In this document: positions 43,208 to 50,544 of the stretch, piece by piece
Layout of the letters: each line of letters begins with the position of its first letter
Position numbering within the stretch: position 1 is the stretch's first letter
Source of the DNA: an uncultured Devosia sp.
GTDB lineage: Bacteria; Pseudomonadota; Alphaproteobacteria; Rhizobiales; Devosiaceae
Direction: 5' to 3'
DNA length: 50,544 bases
Assembly (NCBI RefSeq): GCF_946479885.1
Contig: NZ_CAMLHM010000024.1
Location: 1-50,544 of the forward strand
The notes under the pieces: model-generated
Told to the model about the DNA's origin: nothing
Databases searched by the model: none
The model's input: only the letters and a program-made list of their open reading frames with translations
Made by a program: the position numbers and the translations under genes

Positions 43208-45301
43208 ATGAACCAGTCTGTTGTTCTCCGCACCGTTCGTTCGGTCTGCCCGCATGATTGTCCGTCGGCCTGCGCGCTGGATGTCGACATCATCGACAGC
43301 AGCACCATCGGCCGGGTCCGCGGCGCCAAGGACGACCCCTACACCGCTGGCGTGATCTGCGAAAAGGTCGCCCGCTATAGCGAGCGTGTGCACCACCCAC
43401 AGCGCCTGATGCATCCCCTGCGCCGCAGCGGACCTAAGGGCAGCGGCCAGTTTGAGCGCATCTCCTGGGACGAGGCGCTCGACGAAATCGCCGCACGCTT
43501 CAGCCAGATCGAGGCCGAACACGGCGCCGAGGCGATCTGGCCCTATTACTATGCCGGCACCATGGGCCATGTGCATCGCGACGGCATCGATCGCCTGCGT
43601 GCCGCCAAGGGTTATTCCCGCCAATACGACACCATCTGCACCGGCACCTCCTGGCCCGGCTACATCGCCGGCACGGGCATGCTGGGCGGCGTCAATTCCG
43701 AGCAGATGGCCGAGAGCGACTGCGTGGTCATCTGGGGCACCAATGCGGTGCACACCCAGGTCAATGTGATGACCCATGCCATGCGCGCCAAAAAGGAGCG
43801 CGGCGCCAAGGTCGTCGTCATCGACATCTATGAAACCGCCACCATGGCCCAGGCCTATCTGGGCCTCGTCCTACGCCCGGGTACTGACGGTGCGCTCGCC
43901 GTCGCCGTCATGCATGTCCTGCTGCGCGACAATCTCGCCGACCGCGCCTATATGGCCAAATACACCGACTTCAGCCCCGATTTCGAGGCGCATCTGGCGA
44001 CGCGCACCCCGGAATGGGCCGCCGAAATCACTGGCCTCACGGTCCAGCAGATTACCGCCTTCGCCCACCTCGTCGGCACCACGCCGCGCTCCTACTTCCG
44101 CATGGGTTATGGTTTTACCCGCCAGCGCAACGGCGCCACCGCCATGCATGCGGCGCTCTGCATTCCCGCCATGACGGGCGCCTGGCAACATCGCGGCGGC
44201 GGGGCGCTCCATTCCAATTCCGGCACCTGGCAGCTCGACAAGTCGGCCATATCAGGCGCGTCGATGCAGAAGGGCGATCCGCGCTGGCTCGATATGTCCG
44301 AGATCGGTCCAATCCTCACCGGCGACAGTAAGGCGCTCAAGGGTGGCGGGCCGGTCAAGGCCATGATCGTGCAGAACACCAACCCGGCTTCGGTGGCTCC
44401 CGACCAGACCCTGACCCATGCCGGCTTCGCCCGCGAAGACCTGTTCCTCGTCGTGCATGAGCAGTTCATGACCGAGACGGCCGAATTTGCCGATATCGTG
44501 CTGCCTGCCACCATGTTCCTCGAACACAACGACTACTACACTCGCGGCGGCCATGTCCGGGTGCTCTATGGCCCTGCTGTCATCGAGCGCCCCGGCGAGA
44601 CCCGCTCCAACCATGAAGTCATCAACGCCCTGGCGTTGCGCCTGGGTCTCGACGACGACAGCTTCAAGACCGTCGACCGCGACGTCGTCGCCGAAACCTT
44701 CCGCCGTTCCAACTACCCTGACCTGGCCGAGGTGGAAAAGACCGGTTTCGTCGACCGCGAGCGCCCCGACGCCGTGGCCCGCTTTGCCGATGGCTTCGCC
44801 TGGCCCGACAAGTGCTTCCGCTTCGCACCCAATTGGCAGGATGTCGCCGACAAGAAGGGCTATCTCTGGACCTGCGACCCCGCCGATATGCCGCGCTTCG
44901 CCGACCACTGGGCCATCACCGAAGCCACCGATGCCGACCACCCGTTCCGCCTCGCCACCAGCCCGGCCCGCGCCTTCCTCAATTCCAGCTTCAACGAAAC
45001 GCCCGGCAGCCAGAAGCGTGAGGGCGTCCCTTCGGTCTTCATCCATCCCGATGACGCCGCCCGCCTCGGCATCGAAGAGGGCCAGTTCGTCACGGTCGGC
45101 AATAGCAGGGGCAATGTGGACCTGACGGCTCGCGTCCGGACCGGCTTGCCGACGGGCGTGCTCATCGCCGAGGGCCTGCACCAGAACAAGGCCCACCGCC
45201 GGGGCAAGGGCATCAACACCCTGACCAACGCCACCCCAGCGCCCCCCTTCGGCGGCGCGGCCTTCCACGATGCCGCGGTGTGGATCAGGCGGGCGGATTG
45301 A
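43208..45301 (+). CDS. Molybdopterin oxidoreductase (DMSO reductase family)
   Basis: A 697-residue Mo/W-bisPGD enzyme. The start at 43208 gives MNQSVVLRTVRSVCPHDCPS. The [4Fe-4S] site is C14, C18, C22 and C51 (CX3CX3CX28C). Molybdopterin-binding regions are seen in the middle (WGTNAVHTQVNVMTHAMRA, VIDIYETATMAQA) and the C-terminal domain (about 580-695, SQKREGVPSVFIHPDDAARL and EGQFVTVGNSRGNVDL). No twin-arginine signal is seen, so it is probably cytoplasmic. There are no adjacent electron-transfer or membrane subunits. Substrate is unknown; the family includes formate dehydrogenases, nitrate reductases and many uncharacterised members. Confidence 0.88.
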   Translation: MNQSVVLRTVRSVCPHDCPSACALDVDIIDSSTIGRVRGAKDDPYTAGVICEKVARYSERVHHPQRLMHPLRRSGPKGSGQFERISWDEALDEIAARFSQIEAEHGAEAIWPYYYAGTMGHVHRDGIDRLRAAKGYSRQYDTICTGTSWPGYIAGTGMLGGVNSEQMAESDCVVIWGTNAVHTQVNVMTHAMRAKKERGAKVVVIDIYETATMAQAYLGLVLRPGTDGALAVAVMHVLLRDNLADRAYMAKYTDFSPDFEAHLATRTPEWAAEITGLTVQQITAFAHLVGTTPRSYFRMGYGFTRQRNGATAMHAALCIPAMTGAWQHRGGGALHSNSGTWQLDKSAISGASMQKGDPRWLDMSEIGPILTGDSKALKGGGPVKAMIVQNTNPASVAPDQTLTHAGFAREDLFLVVHEQFMTETAEFADIVLPATMFLEHNDYYTRGGHVRVLYGPAVIERPGETRSNHEVINALALRLGLDDDSFKTVDRDVVAETFRRSNYPDLAEVEKTGFVDRERPDAVARFADGFAWPDKCFRFAPNWQDVADKKGYLWTCDPADMPRFADHWAITEATDADHPFRLATSPARAFLNSSFNETPGSQKREGVPSVFIHPDDAARLGIEEGQFVTVGNSRGNVDLTARVRTGLPTGVLIAEGLHQNKAHRRGKGINTLTNATPAPPFGGAAFHDAAVWIRRAD

Positions 45302-45306
45302 GCCCT

Positions 45307-45456
45307 CTTCCCCTCTCCCCTTGAGGGAGAGGGACCACCTGACGCGTTCAGCGGAAGGTCAGGGTGAGGGGTGCTGCGACATCCCATGCCGGAAGCCCAG
45401 AAAGAGACCCCTCATCCGCCCTTCGGGCACCTTCTCCCTCAAGGGGAGAAGGGAAG
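45307..45456. repeat. Palindromic intergenic repeat element
   Basis: Outer arms 45307-45333 and 45430-45456 match as an inverted repeat at 25 of 27 positions, each with an internal CTCCC..GGGAG hairpin. The 96-nt interior contains GTCAGGGTGAGGGG and CCCCTCATCCGCCC blocks. It is the same general type as 32051-32187 and fills the gap between the oxidoreductase and TauE/SafE genes, which are convergent. Confidence 0.75.
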
Positions 45457-45466
45457 AGCACTGCGC

Positions 45467-46237
45467 TCAGGCGACATACGCCCCCCAGAAGAAATACCCG
45501 GTCATCACCACGCCATAGACAATCACGGCCATCCTTATCCACTGCGTGGGTATCCGGTGCGCATTGCGTGCCGCGACGTAGCCGCCGACCGTTACGCCCA
45601 CCAGCGCGATCGAGCCGTGATACCAGTCGATCGACCCGCTGAGCGCAAACCGCGCCACCGCCACCACCGCCACGATGCTTGAGACGTAAAGTTTGAGCCC
45701 GTTCATGGCGTGGATATCGCTCATCCCCGCGGTGGCGAGGAAGGCCAGCAGCAGGATGCCGAGCCCGGCATTGAAGAACCCACCATAGACGCAGACACCG
45801 GCCAGGAACGCCATCAGCAGCACCGTGCCCGCCAGCTTCATGCCGCGCCTGCCACCGCTGCGCGCCGCGACAAAGCCGTTGATCCGATTGCCAAAGATGA
45901 ACAGCAGCACCGCGAAAGCCATCAGCCACGGCACGACCAGCGAGAACAGCTCGTCGCTGACCACCAGCAGCAACTCGGCCCCGACATAGCCAAAAACCGC
46001 CGCCACGATGCCGTAGAGCACCAGTCGATCCTTGTACTTCGCCATGGCGTGCCAGTAGCCGAAGGCGCCGCTGGCATAGCCGGGCAGGGCGGCATAGGTG
46101 TTGGACGCATTGGCGATGACGGGCGGCACGCCGACGAACAGCAGCGCCGGAAACACGATGAACGAGCCACCGCCGGCCAGCGAATTGACCGCCCCGCCCA
46201 AGAGGCCCGCAATCAATAGGAACAGCGTTTCAATCAT
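45467..46237 (-). CDS. TauE/SafE family permease
   Basis: A 256-residue membrane protein of the sulfite-exporter/TSUP family, with about eight helices. The start at 46237 gives MIETLFLLIAGLLGGAVNSL; the 64 codons further upstream run through a repeat and are not coding. The family motif GGAVNSLAGGGSFIVFPALL is in the first two helices, and a matching repeat VCVYGGFFNAGLGILLLAFL lies in the second half. Members move sulfonates, sulfite or other small organic anions; the substrate here is not evident. A half-repeat element lies just upstream. Confidence 0.85.
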   Translation of the reverse strand: MIETLFLLIAGLLGGAVNSLAGGGSFIVFPALLFVGVPPVIANASNTYAALPGYASGAFGYWHAMAKYKDRLVLYGIVAAVFGYVGAELLLVVSDELFSLVVPWLMAFAVLLFIFGNRINGFVAARSGGRRGMKLAGTVLLMAFLAGVCVYGGFFNAGLGILLLAFLATAGMSDIHAMNGLKLYVSSIVAVVAVARFALSGSIDWYHGSIALVGVTVGGYVAARNAHRIPTQWIRMAVIVYGVVMTGYFFWGAYVA

Positions 46238-46251
46238 GATCCGGGCCTCGG

Positions 46252-46290
46252 CTCCCCTGCCCCTTGAGGGGAGGGCGGGGTGGGGGTTTT
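46252..46290. repeat. Half copy of the palindromic repeat family
   Basis: CCCCTGCCCCTTGAGGGG followed by AGGGCGGGGTGGGGG, like one arm of the 45307-45456 element, 15 nt upstream of the TauE/SafE start. The second arm is missing, so this is a partial or decayed copy. Confidence 0.55.
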
Positions 46291-46566
46291 CACGTTGGCA
46301 CATACGCCGCAAAACACGCTCAGCCCAACGCAAATCGCTGATCGCCCCATCAGCTGGATTGATCGCATGCCCGCCATGCCGTTGACAAAGCCGGTCCTCG
46401 CGCGCATATCGCCCCCAGGTCGCTGGCACCCGCCGCTCGCCGGAAGCAATTCCGATGGTGAAGTCCAGTCTCCGAGCAAACGAACCATCGGTTCTTCCTT
46501 GCTAGGCGCATCATGGCAACGCGAGCCCCCATGGAACAGTCGCCTCATTGCAATGAGAGACCTATC
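46291..46566. other. Intergenic region and leader of the glyoxalase-related gene
   Basis: About 276 bp without a gene. TTGACA occurs at 46382, with only a weak -10 (CATATC) 17 nt later. At 46442-46498 two stems, GGAAG/CTTCC and CCGATGGT/ACCATCGG, can nest to form one large hairpin upstream of the start at 46567. Confidence 0.4.
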
Positions 46567-47007
46567 ATGTCGTTTTCGCTCGATACCCCTTCTGCCCAGA
46601 CCCTGAAATCGGAAGCCAAGCAATTGCGCCAGCAGCGCGCTACGCTTGGCGAGACCCTGTCGCATGGCGCCGCCCTCGAACAGGTGGCCCGCGCGCATGG
46701 CTACCGCGACTGGAACACCGCCCGCGCGGCATTGCCGGAGCGCGTGGCCGTGCCCTTCCAGGTCGGTCAGCGCGTCAAGGGGCTCTATCTCGATCAACCG
46801 TTCGCCGGGATGCTGATCGGCGTGCAGCTGCTCGGCAATATGCAGAGCTACACGGTTACCATCCAGTTCGATGAACCCGTCAACGTCACGCCCACCTTCA
46901 TGTTCGCCGCCTATCGCCATCGCGTGGTGTCCACCATCGACATCCACGGCACGTCGCTGGCCATGCGCGGCAATGGCAATCCGCAACTGATCGTGAAACG
47001 GGTATGA
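46567..47007 (+). CDS. Glyoxalase-related small protein
   Basis: A 146-residue protein. The ATG at 46567 has GAGAGACC just before it; 18 in-frame codons upstream are not supported. The N-terminal part (TLKSEAKQLRQQRATLGETL, GAALEQVARAHGYRDWNTAR) matches the small helical domain often named glyoxalase-related, found at the start or end of glyoxalase-family proteins. The rest (VGQRVKGLYLDQPFAGMLIG to IVKRV) is all-beta and resembles a beta-barrel. Function unknown; a helix-turn-helix-like role is only a guess. Confidence 0.7.
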   Translation: MSFSLDTPSAQTLKSEAKQLRQQRATLGETLSHGAALEQVARAHGYRDWNTARAALPERVAVPFQVGQRVKGLYLDQPFAGMLIGVQLLGNMQSYTVTIQFDEPVNVTPTFMFAAYRHRVVSTIDIHGTSLAMRGNGNPQLIVKRV

Positions 47008-47105
47008 CGATCTCCAAACCCGGGCGAGGCGGCAACAAGCTGCCTTGCACTTCATCGTAAAACGCCGATATATCTCGTTCGCGCCAATCAAGAACGGAAC
47101 CGGCA

Positions 47106-47804
47106 ATGACCACCCAGACCAAGCCGATCGAAGCCTATTCGCTGCCCACCCCCAATGGGCAGAAAGTCCACATCATGCTCGAAGAGCTCGGGGTGCCGTG
47201 GAATTACCATCGCATCGACATCGGCAAGGGTGACCAGTTCAAGCCTGAATTCCTCGCTATCTCCCCCAACAACAAGATCCCCGCGATCGTCGATCCGGAG
47301 GGTCCGGGCGGCCGGCCGATTTCGATCTTCGAATCGGGCGCCATCCTCAAATATCTCGCGCTCAAATTCGGTCAGTTCTACCCCACCGACCAGCGTAGCC
47401 AGGTCAAGGTCGACGAATGGCTGTTCTGGCAGGTCGGCGGTTTCGGCCCCATGCTGGGCCAGAACAACCACTTCAACGTCTATGCGCCCGAAAAAATCCC
47501 CTATGCCCAGAAGCGCTACAGCGATGAAACCCATCGCCTGTTCCGCGTATTGAACACCCAGCTCGAGGGCAGGGACTACATTGCCGGCGACTATTCCATC
47601 GCCGACATCGCCTCTATCGGCTGGGCCCAGTCCTGGGAGCGCTACGGCATCTCCAAGACCGAGTTCCGCAATTTCGCCGCCTGGATCGAGCGCCTCAATG
47701 CCCGCCCGGCCGTCGAGCGCGGCCTCAATTGGGGCAAGGATGTGCAGTCCAAGCCGCTCAACGAAGACAAGGAAGCCCAGAAGGTCCTGTTCAACCAGCG
47801 CTGA
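47106..47804 (+). CDS. Glutathione transferase, YfcG/nu-class type
   Basis: A 232-residue GST-fold protein, probably a glutathione-dependent disulfide-bond oxidoreductase. The N-terminal thioredoxin-like domain has the TPNG motif at residues 15-18 (the nu-class active-site region that replaces a catalytic Cys/Tyr) and SPNNKIPAIVD with the cis-proline. The glutathione-binding IFESGAILKYLA follows. The helical domain has WLFWQVGGFGPMLGQNNHF, a strong match to E. coli YfcG. The product is cytoplasmic. It is convergent with the DUF2147 gene with no gap. Confidence 0.9.
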   Translation: MTTQTKPIEAYSLPTPNGQKVHIMLEELGVPWNYHRIDIGKGDQFKPEFLAISPNNKIPAIVDPEGPGGRPISIFESGAILKYLALKFGQFYPTDQRSQVKVDEWLFWQVGGFGPMLGQNNHFNVYAPEKIPYAQKRYSDETHRLFRVLNTQLEGRDYIAGDYSIADIASIGWAQSWERYGISKTEFRNFAAWIERLNARPAVERGLNWGKDVQSKPLNEDKEAQKVLFNQR

Positions 47805-48332
47805 CTACTGCGCCACCACCTCGGGTTCGGGGATCACCCGGACCCAGTCCTGCCCCTGGCAGACGATGTTGTAGAGCACGCAGCCATTGAGCCGCAGCTG
47901 GTCAGGCCCCAGCATCTCGACATAGCCCGAATAGATATTGCCATCCTGCGGGTTATAGATTTCCCCGTCATAGACATTGGGCTTGGTGCTCGGCAGCAGC
48001 GTCAGGATTTGCAGCCCCAGCATGGGCCGGCCGCGCAAGGTCGGGTCGGGGTTGCGCATATCGGTGAAGCTCTCGACCGGCATGGCCTGTGCCGCGGCAT
48101 ATTCCTCGTCGGTCAGCCCTTCGCGCGGCACCACGATCTTGCTCAGCGTGCCGCAGAACCCCTCCGGGCAAAGCGCGATCGTCACCTCCGACAGCTCCTG
48201 CGTCTGCCAGATGCCTTCGATCGGGTCGAGAATGCGGTTGGGGTCGACCACCGCCTCCTGCGCCCCGGCCGATAGCAGCCCGGCCAGAATAAGGCCGGTG
48301 CCGATCACAATCCCCAAGCGCCAGTTAGTCAT
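47805..48332 (-). CDS. DUF2147 domain secreted protein
   Basis: A 175-residue protein. The start at 48332 (MTNWRLGIVIGTGLILAGLL) follows AGGTGA; a GTG three codons upstream is an alternative. A signal peptide ends near SAGA-Q (residue 24). The mature part matches DUF2147: DPIEGIWQTQE, a cysteine pair (ALCPEGFCGTL), GLQILTLL and DGEIYNPQDGNIYSGYVEML, with VLYNIVCQGQDWVRV at the end. The family is periplasmic, with no known activity. It is convergent with the YfcG-like gene. Confidence 0.85.
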   Translation of the reverse strand: MTNWRLGIVIGTGLILAGLLSAGAQEAVVDPNRILDPIEGIWQTQELSEVTIALCPEGFCGTLSKIVVPREGLTDEEYAAAQAMPVESFTDMRNPDPTLRGRPMLGLQILTLLPSTKPNVYDGEIYNPQDGNIYSGYVEMLGPDQLRLNGCVLYNIVCQGQDWVRVIPEPEVVAQ

Positions 48333-48498
48333 GCGTTTCACCTGCCGCTCGAGGATCGATCATGATTCGATTTTGCGGGACGATCTAGCCGCCATTTCCC
48401 GATGGCATAAAGCAAATACCGCAACAATCGCGCCGCGCCGTGGGCTCAGCCAAAAACCGCTTGCCATCCCAACCCCCGCCCGCTATCCACCCCCTGCC

Positions 48499-48591
48499 GG
48501 AGAGGTGGCCGAGTGGTCGAAGGCACGCCCCTGCTAAGGGCGCAGATGGTGATGAACTGTCTCGAGGGTTCGAATCCCTTCCTCTCCGCCA
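48499..48591 (+). tRNA. tRNA-Ser(GCT)
   Basis: Complete serine tRNA of 93 nt with an encoded CCA end. The 7-bp acceptor stem (GGAGAGG 48499-48505 with CCTCTCC 48581-48587), discriminator G, anticodon arm GCCCCTGCTAAGGGC with anticodon GCT, a long variable arm and a T arm GAGGGTTCGAATCCC are all present. It reads serine AGC and AGU codons. It lies between the DUF2147 and NAD kinase genes, on the plus strand. Confidence 0.98.
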
Positions 48592-48688
48592 CTTTCCCCG
48601 GCCATCTAAGCAGGTTGAATGCGAAGGCGCGGTTCGGTGGCGGCCGCCCGCATGGTCCTGCTCAGCGGACTCCGCACCCCAGGTGCTC

Positions 48689-49465
48689 CTAATACCGGAA
48701 TTGCTCGCTCAGCACGCGCTCTTCAAGGCTCGTGCCCGGGTCGAACAGCAGTGTCACCCCTCGGCTGCGATCCTCCCGCACCGTTACCTCAAGCACGTTT
48801 TGAAACTCGATATTGTCGGCCACGGCGCTGACCGGGCGCTTGGCCGCTTCGCGGGTGATGAACTTGACCACGGCGCGATTGGAGAGAATGGCGCCGCGCC
48901 ACCGGCGGGGGCGGAACGGCGAAATGGGCGTCAGCGCCAATAGCGGTGCTTCGATCGGCAGGATGGGGCCGTGGGCGGACAGGTTGTAGGCGGTCGAGCC
49001 CGCCGGCGTCGACAGCAGCGCACCATCGCAGATCAGCTCGTCCAGCCGCGTCTCGCCATCCACGATGATCTGGATCTTGGCGGCCTGGTACGTGGACCGG
49101 AAGAGCGAGACCTCGTTCAGCGCCAGCGCGGTCTGGGTCTTGCCCGACGTGTCCAGCACCTCCATCGACAGGGGATAGATGCGCGTGCGCTGCACCGATT
49201 GCAGTCGGTCCTCGAGTTCGTCCTCGGAAAAGGCATTCATCATGAAGCCGACCGAGCCGAAATTCATGCCGTAGACCGGGGTGTCGAGGGGCATGACGCG
49301 ATGGAGCGTTTGCAGCATCAGACCGTCGCCGCCCAGCGCCACCACCACATCCGCGCTTTCGAGCGCATGAAGGCCATAGCGCGCCGACAGGCGATGCGCG
49401 GCGGCATCGGCGTCGGCCGTACCATTGGTGACGAAGGCAATACGGGATGTGGCTGAGCTGCCCAC
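48689..49465 (-). CDS. nadK: NAD kinase
   Basis: ATP-dependent phosphorylation of NAD to NADP. The start is GTG at 49465 (MGSSATSRIAFVTNGTADA), with GGAG eight bases upstream, giving 258 residues; no ATG lies nearer the conserved part. The catalytic GGDG motif is at 45-48 (VVALGGDGLML), followed by YGMNFGSVGFMM, NEVSLFR and STPAGSTAYNLSAHGPI (nucleotide binding). The product is cytoplasmic. It is convergent with tRNA-Ser on the other strand and divergent from the BTLCP peptidase gene, with 283 bp between. Confidence 0.95.
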   Translation of the reverse strand: MGSSATSRIAFVTNGTADADAAAHRLSARYGLHALESADVVVALGGDGLMLQTLHRVMPLDTPVYGMNFGSVGFMMNAFSEDELEDRLQSVQRTRIYPLSMEVLDTSGKTQTALALNEVSLFRSTYQAAKIQIIVDGETRLDELICDGALLSTPAGSTAYNLSAHGPILPIEAPLLALTPISPFRPRRWRGAILSNRAVVKFITREAAKRPVSAVADNIEFQNVLEVTVREDRSRGVTLLFDPGTSLEERVLSEQFRY

Positions 49466-49748
49466 GGTCGTCTCCGAACAAGGTCGCGCTTGCCTAGCAC
49501 GTGCAACCCGGTGGGGCCAGCGGATGTCCGCCGGCCGACGACGCGCCGCCAATTGATACAATTAGCCCGGCTTTTGAGGCGAATTGCCCCTCCCGTTTCA
49601 ACGGTCCGGCCGCGGGGCAGTCCTATTGAGCATGGGACAGCCGGGACCGGAATCTTGGCAATTGAATAAAATTGTACCGAATTTTCGAATTCGGCAGCAA
49701 TCGGCTGCGTGCATCCTGCTGACATCAACCTCATCAGGGATGGCGTAA
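49466..49748. promoter_or_regulatory. Divergent region between nadK and the BTLCP peptidase gene
   Basis: 283 bp without a gene. On the plus strand it is AT-rich around 49655-49695 and contains a perfect 7-bp stem with a TTCG loop (49677-49694, CCGAATT-TTCG-AATTCGG), 54 nt before the peptidase ATG. This could be an mRNA leader hairpin or an operator. A promoter is expected here for the peptidase gene, but clear -35/-10 boxes are not seen. Confidence 0.45.
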
Positions 49749-50315
49749 ATGAACACCAAGTTTGCAGCAGTCGTGACTGGCCTGACCATGGCCGCCACTT
49801 TGTTCTCCGTTGGCGGCGCGGCCGCCTATACCAACCAGGGCGCAGTTTCGAGCCATGGCCTGGTAACCCAGTATGCCGCTATCACACCGCTCTCGCTGCA
49901 GTTCTTCTGCGCGCAGAACAAGAGCGAATGTGCCAGCAGCGGTCGTGGCCAGGTGACGATGTCGCCGAACCTGATGGCTGTGCTCAAGCAGATCAACAGC
50001 CACGTCAATCGCTCCATCCGTCCGGAGCGCGACACGGCCGACGTCTGGGAGCTCAACCCCACCAGTGGCGACTGTGAGGACTACGTGCTGTCCAAGCGCA
50101 GCGCCCTCATCCGCCAGGGCGTGTCGGCCGGTGCCCTGCGCATTGCCTACACCCATACCCGCCGCGGTGAACCCCATGCGGTTCTGGTGGTGCGGACCAG
50201 CGAGGGCGACTATGTCCTCGATAACCTCACCAACAGCGTAAAGACGCTGCGGGCCTCGGGATACAATATTCGGTCGATGTCTTCGCCGAACCCAACTCGC
50301 TGGGTTGCCGGCTAA
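49749..50315 (+). CDS. Transglutaminase-like cysteine peptidase (BTLCP family), secreted
   Basis: A 188-residue protein with a Sec signal peptide (hydrophobic core about 5-22, cleavage after GGAAA near residue 26). The BTLCP catalytic triad is complete: C109 in SGDCEDYVLSKR, H143 in GEPHAVLVV and D158 in YVLDNL. LapG, which cleaves surface adhesins under c-di-GMP control, belongs to this family, but this one is shorter and has no LapD-like partner nearby. The protein is probably periplasmic; the substrate is unknown. A hairpin terminator follows. Alone in its unit. Confidence 0.9.
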   Translation: MNTKFAAVVTGLTMAATLFSVGGAAAYTNQGAVSSHGLVTQYAAITPLSLQFFCAQNKSECASSGRGQVTMSPNLMAVLKQINSHVNRSIRPERDTADVWELNPTSGDCEDYVLSKRSALIRQGVSAGALRIAYTHTRRGEPHAVLVVRTSEGDYVLDNLTNSVKTLRASGYNIRSMSSPNPTRWVAG

Positions 50316-50333
50316 ACACTTAAAGCAAGTAAC

Positions 50334-50367
50334 AAAGGGGCCCGCGCAAGTGTCGCTGGGCCCCTTT
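50334..50367 (+). terminator. Terminator after the BTLCP peptidase gene
   Basis: Perfect 10-bp inverted repeat AAAGGGGCCC / GGGCCCCTTT (50334-50343 and 50358-50367), 14-nt loop, 18 nt past the stop. The T run is only three bases. Confidence 0.7.
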
Positions 50368-50489
50368 GGCTATGCAGGAATGTGCGTTGCCCTATGCTTG
50401 CGGCGCATGGGCCAAGGCGATCGTTAACGTCTGGGATCATGGTTTACGCCCGCATTACAAGGGTTTAGCGGGGCAGGGGCTGGGCGAAT

Positions 50490-50527
<38 letters not shown>

Positions 50528-50544
50528 ACGTGCCGCCTCCTAGC

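Noticed and set aside
42551..43777. 408-codon minus-strand frame reaching into the oxidoreductase gene
   Set aside because: Only the part from 43024 has a ribosome-binding site and membrane-protein character; the upstream 251 codons are antisense to the molybdopterin oxidoreductase.

Overview
The window is a 50.5 kb piece of a GC-rich bacterial chromosome. It is almost entirely protein-coding, with short intergenic gaps and many 1 to 4 nt start/stop overlaps. Gene content and order match the core chromosome of an alphaproteobacterium of the Hyphomicrobiales (Rhizobiales), most probably Devosia or a close relative. The genus is an inference from family knowledge of this gene order and was not tested by a search. 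I see no prophage, transposase, CRISPR array or secondary-metabolite cluster.

Region 1 (1-10.6 kb, mostly minus strand) is a replication, translation and repair block: rpsF-rpsR-rplI, dnaB, alr, a DUF1697 gene and radA, then cvpA and purF (purF runs off the left edge). Two small plus-strand genes (GNAT acetyltransferase, DUF2200) sit between radA and cvpA. A small secreted protein lies between rplI and dnaB, and a VOC-family protein lies upstream of rpsF.

Region 2 (10.7-17.1 kb, plus) is the fatty-acid synthesis cluster fabD-fabG-acpP-fabF, followed by mltG, a YicC-family endoribonuclease gene and gmk. Region 3 (17.2-24.5 kb, minus) reads lptF-lptG-lptD-surA-like-pdxA-rsmA, with overlapping stop/start codons. 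It joins lipopolysaccharide transport and outer-membrane chaperoning with vitamin B6 synthesis and rRNA dimethylation. Region 4 (24.8-32.0 kb) holds pepA-holC-yitT, a DUF4344 metallopeptidase, an ABM-like protein, a cupin/ABC-F pair, a small secreted protein and ndk. Together regions 2 to 4 link envelope lipid synthesis, peptidoglycan termination, LPS export and nucleotide supply.

Region 5 (32.3-50.5 kb) is more accessory. It contains a DEAD-box helicase, an orphan DXD glycosyltransferase, a small ABM-like protein, a pentapeptide-repeat protein, an NfeD-like/flotillin/DUF1801 operon, a divergent MarR regulator and 14-TM MFS pump with a clear inverted repeat between them, two unknown membrane proteins, an orphan molybdopterin oxidoreductase, a TauE/SafE permease, a glyoxalase-related small protein, a YfcG-like glutathione transferase, a DUF2147 protein, tRNA-Ser(GCT), NAD kinase and a secreted BTLCP cysteine peptidase. 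Palindromic intergenic repeats of at least two families occur here.

The most unusual item is at the right edge: the 5' half of a tRNA-Thr(TGT) gene that stops exactly at the anticodon loop, which could be the scar of a site-specific integration. I found no convincing wholly new multi-gene system. The best candidates for a second look are this tRNA fragment, the MarR/MFS operator, the palindrome in front of fabD, and the flotillin operon.
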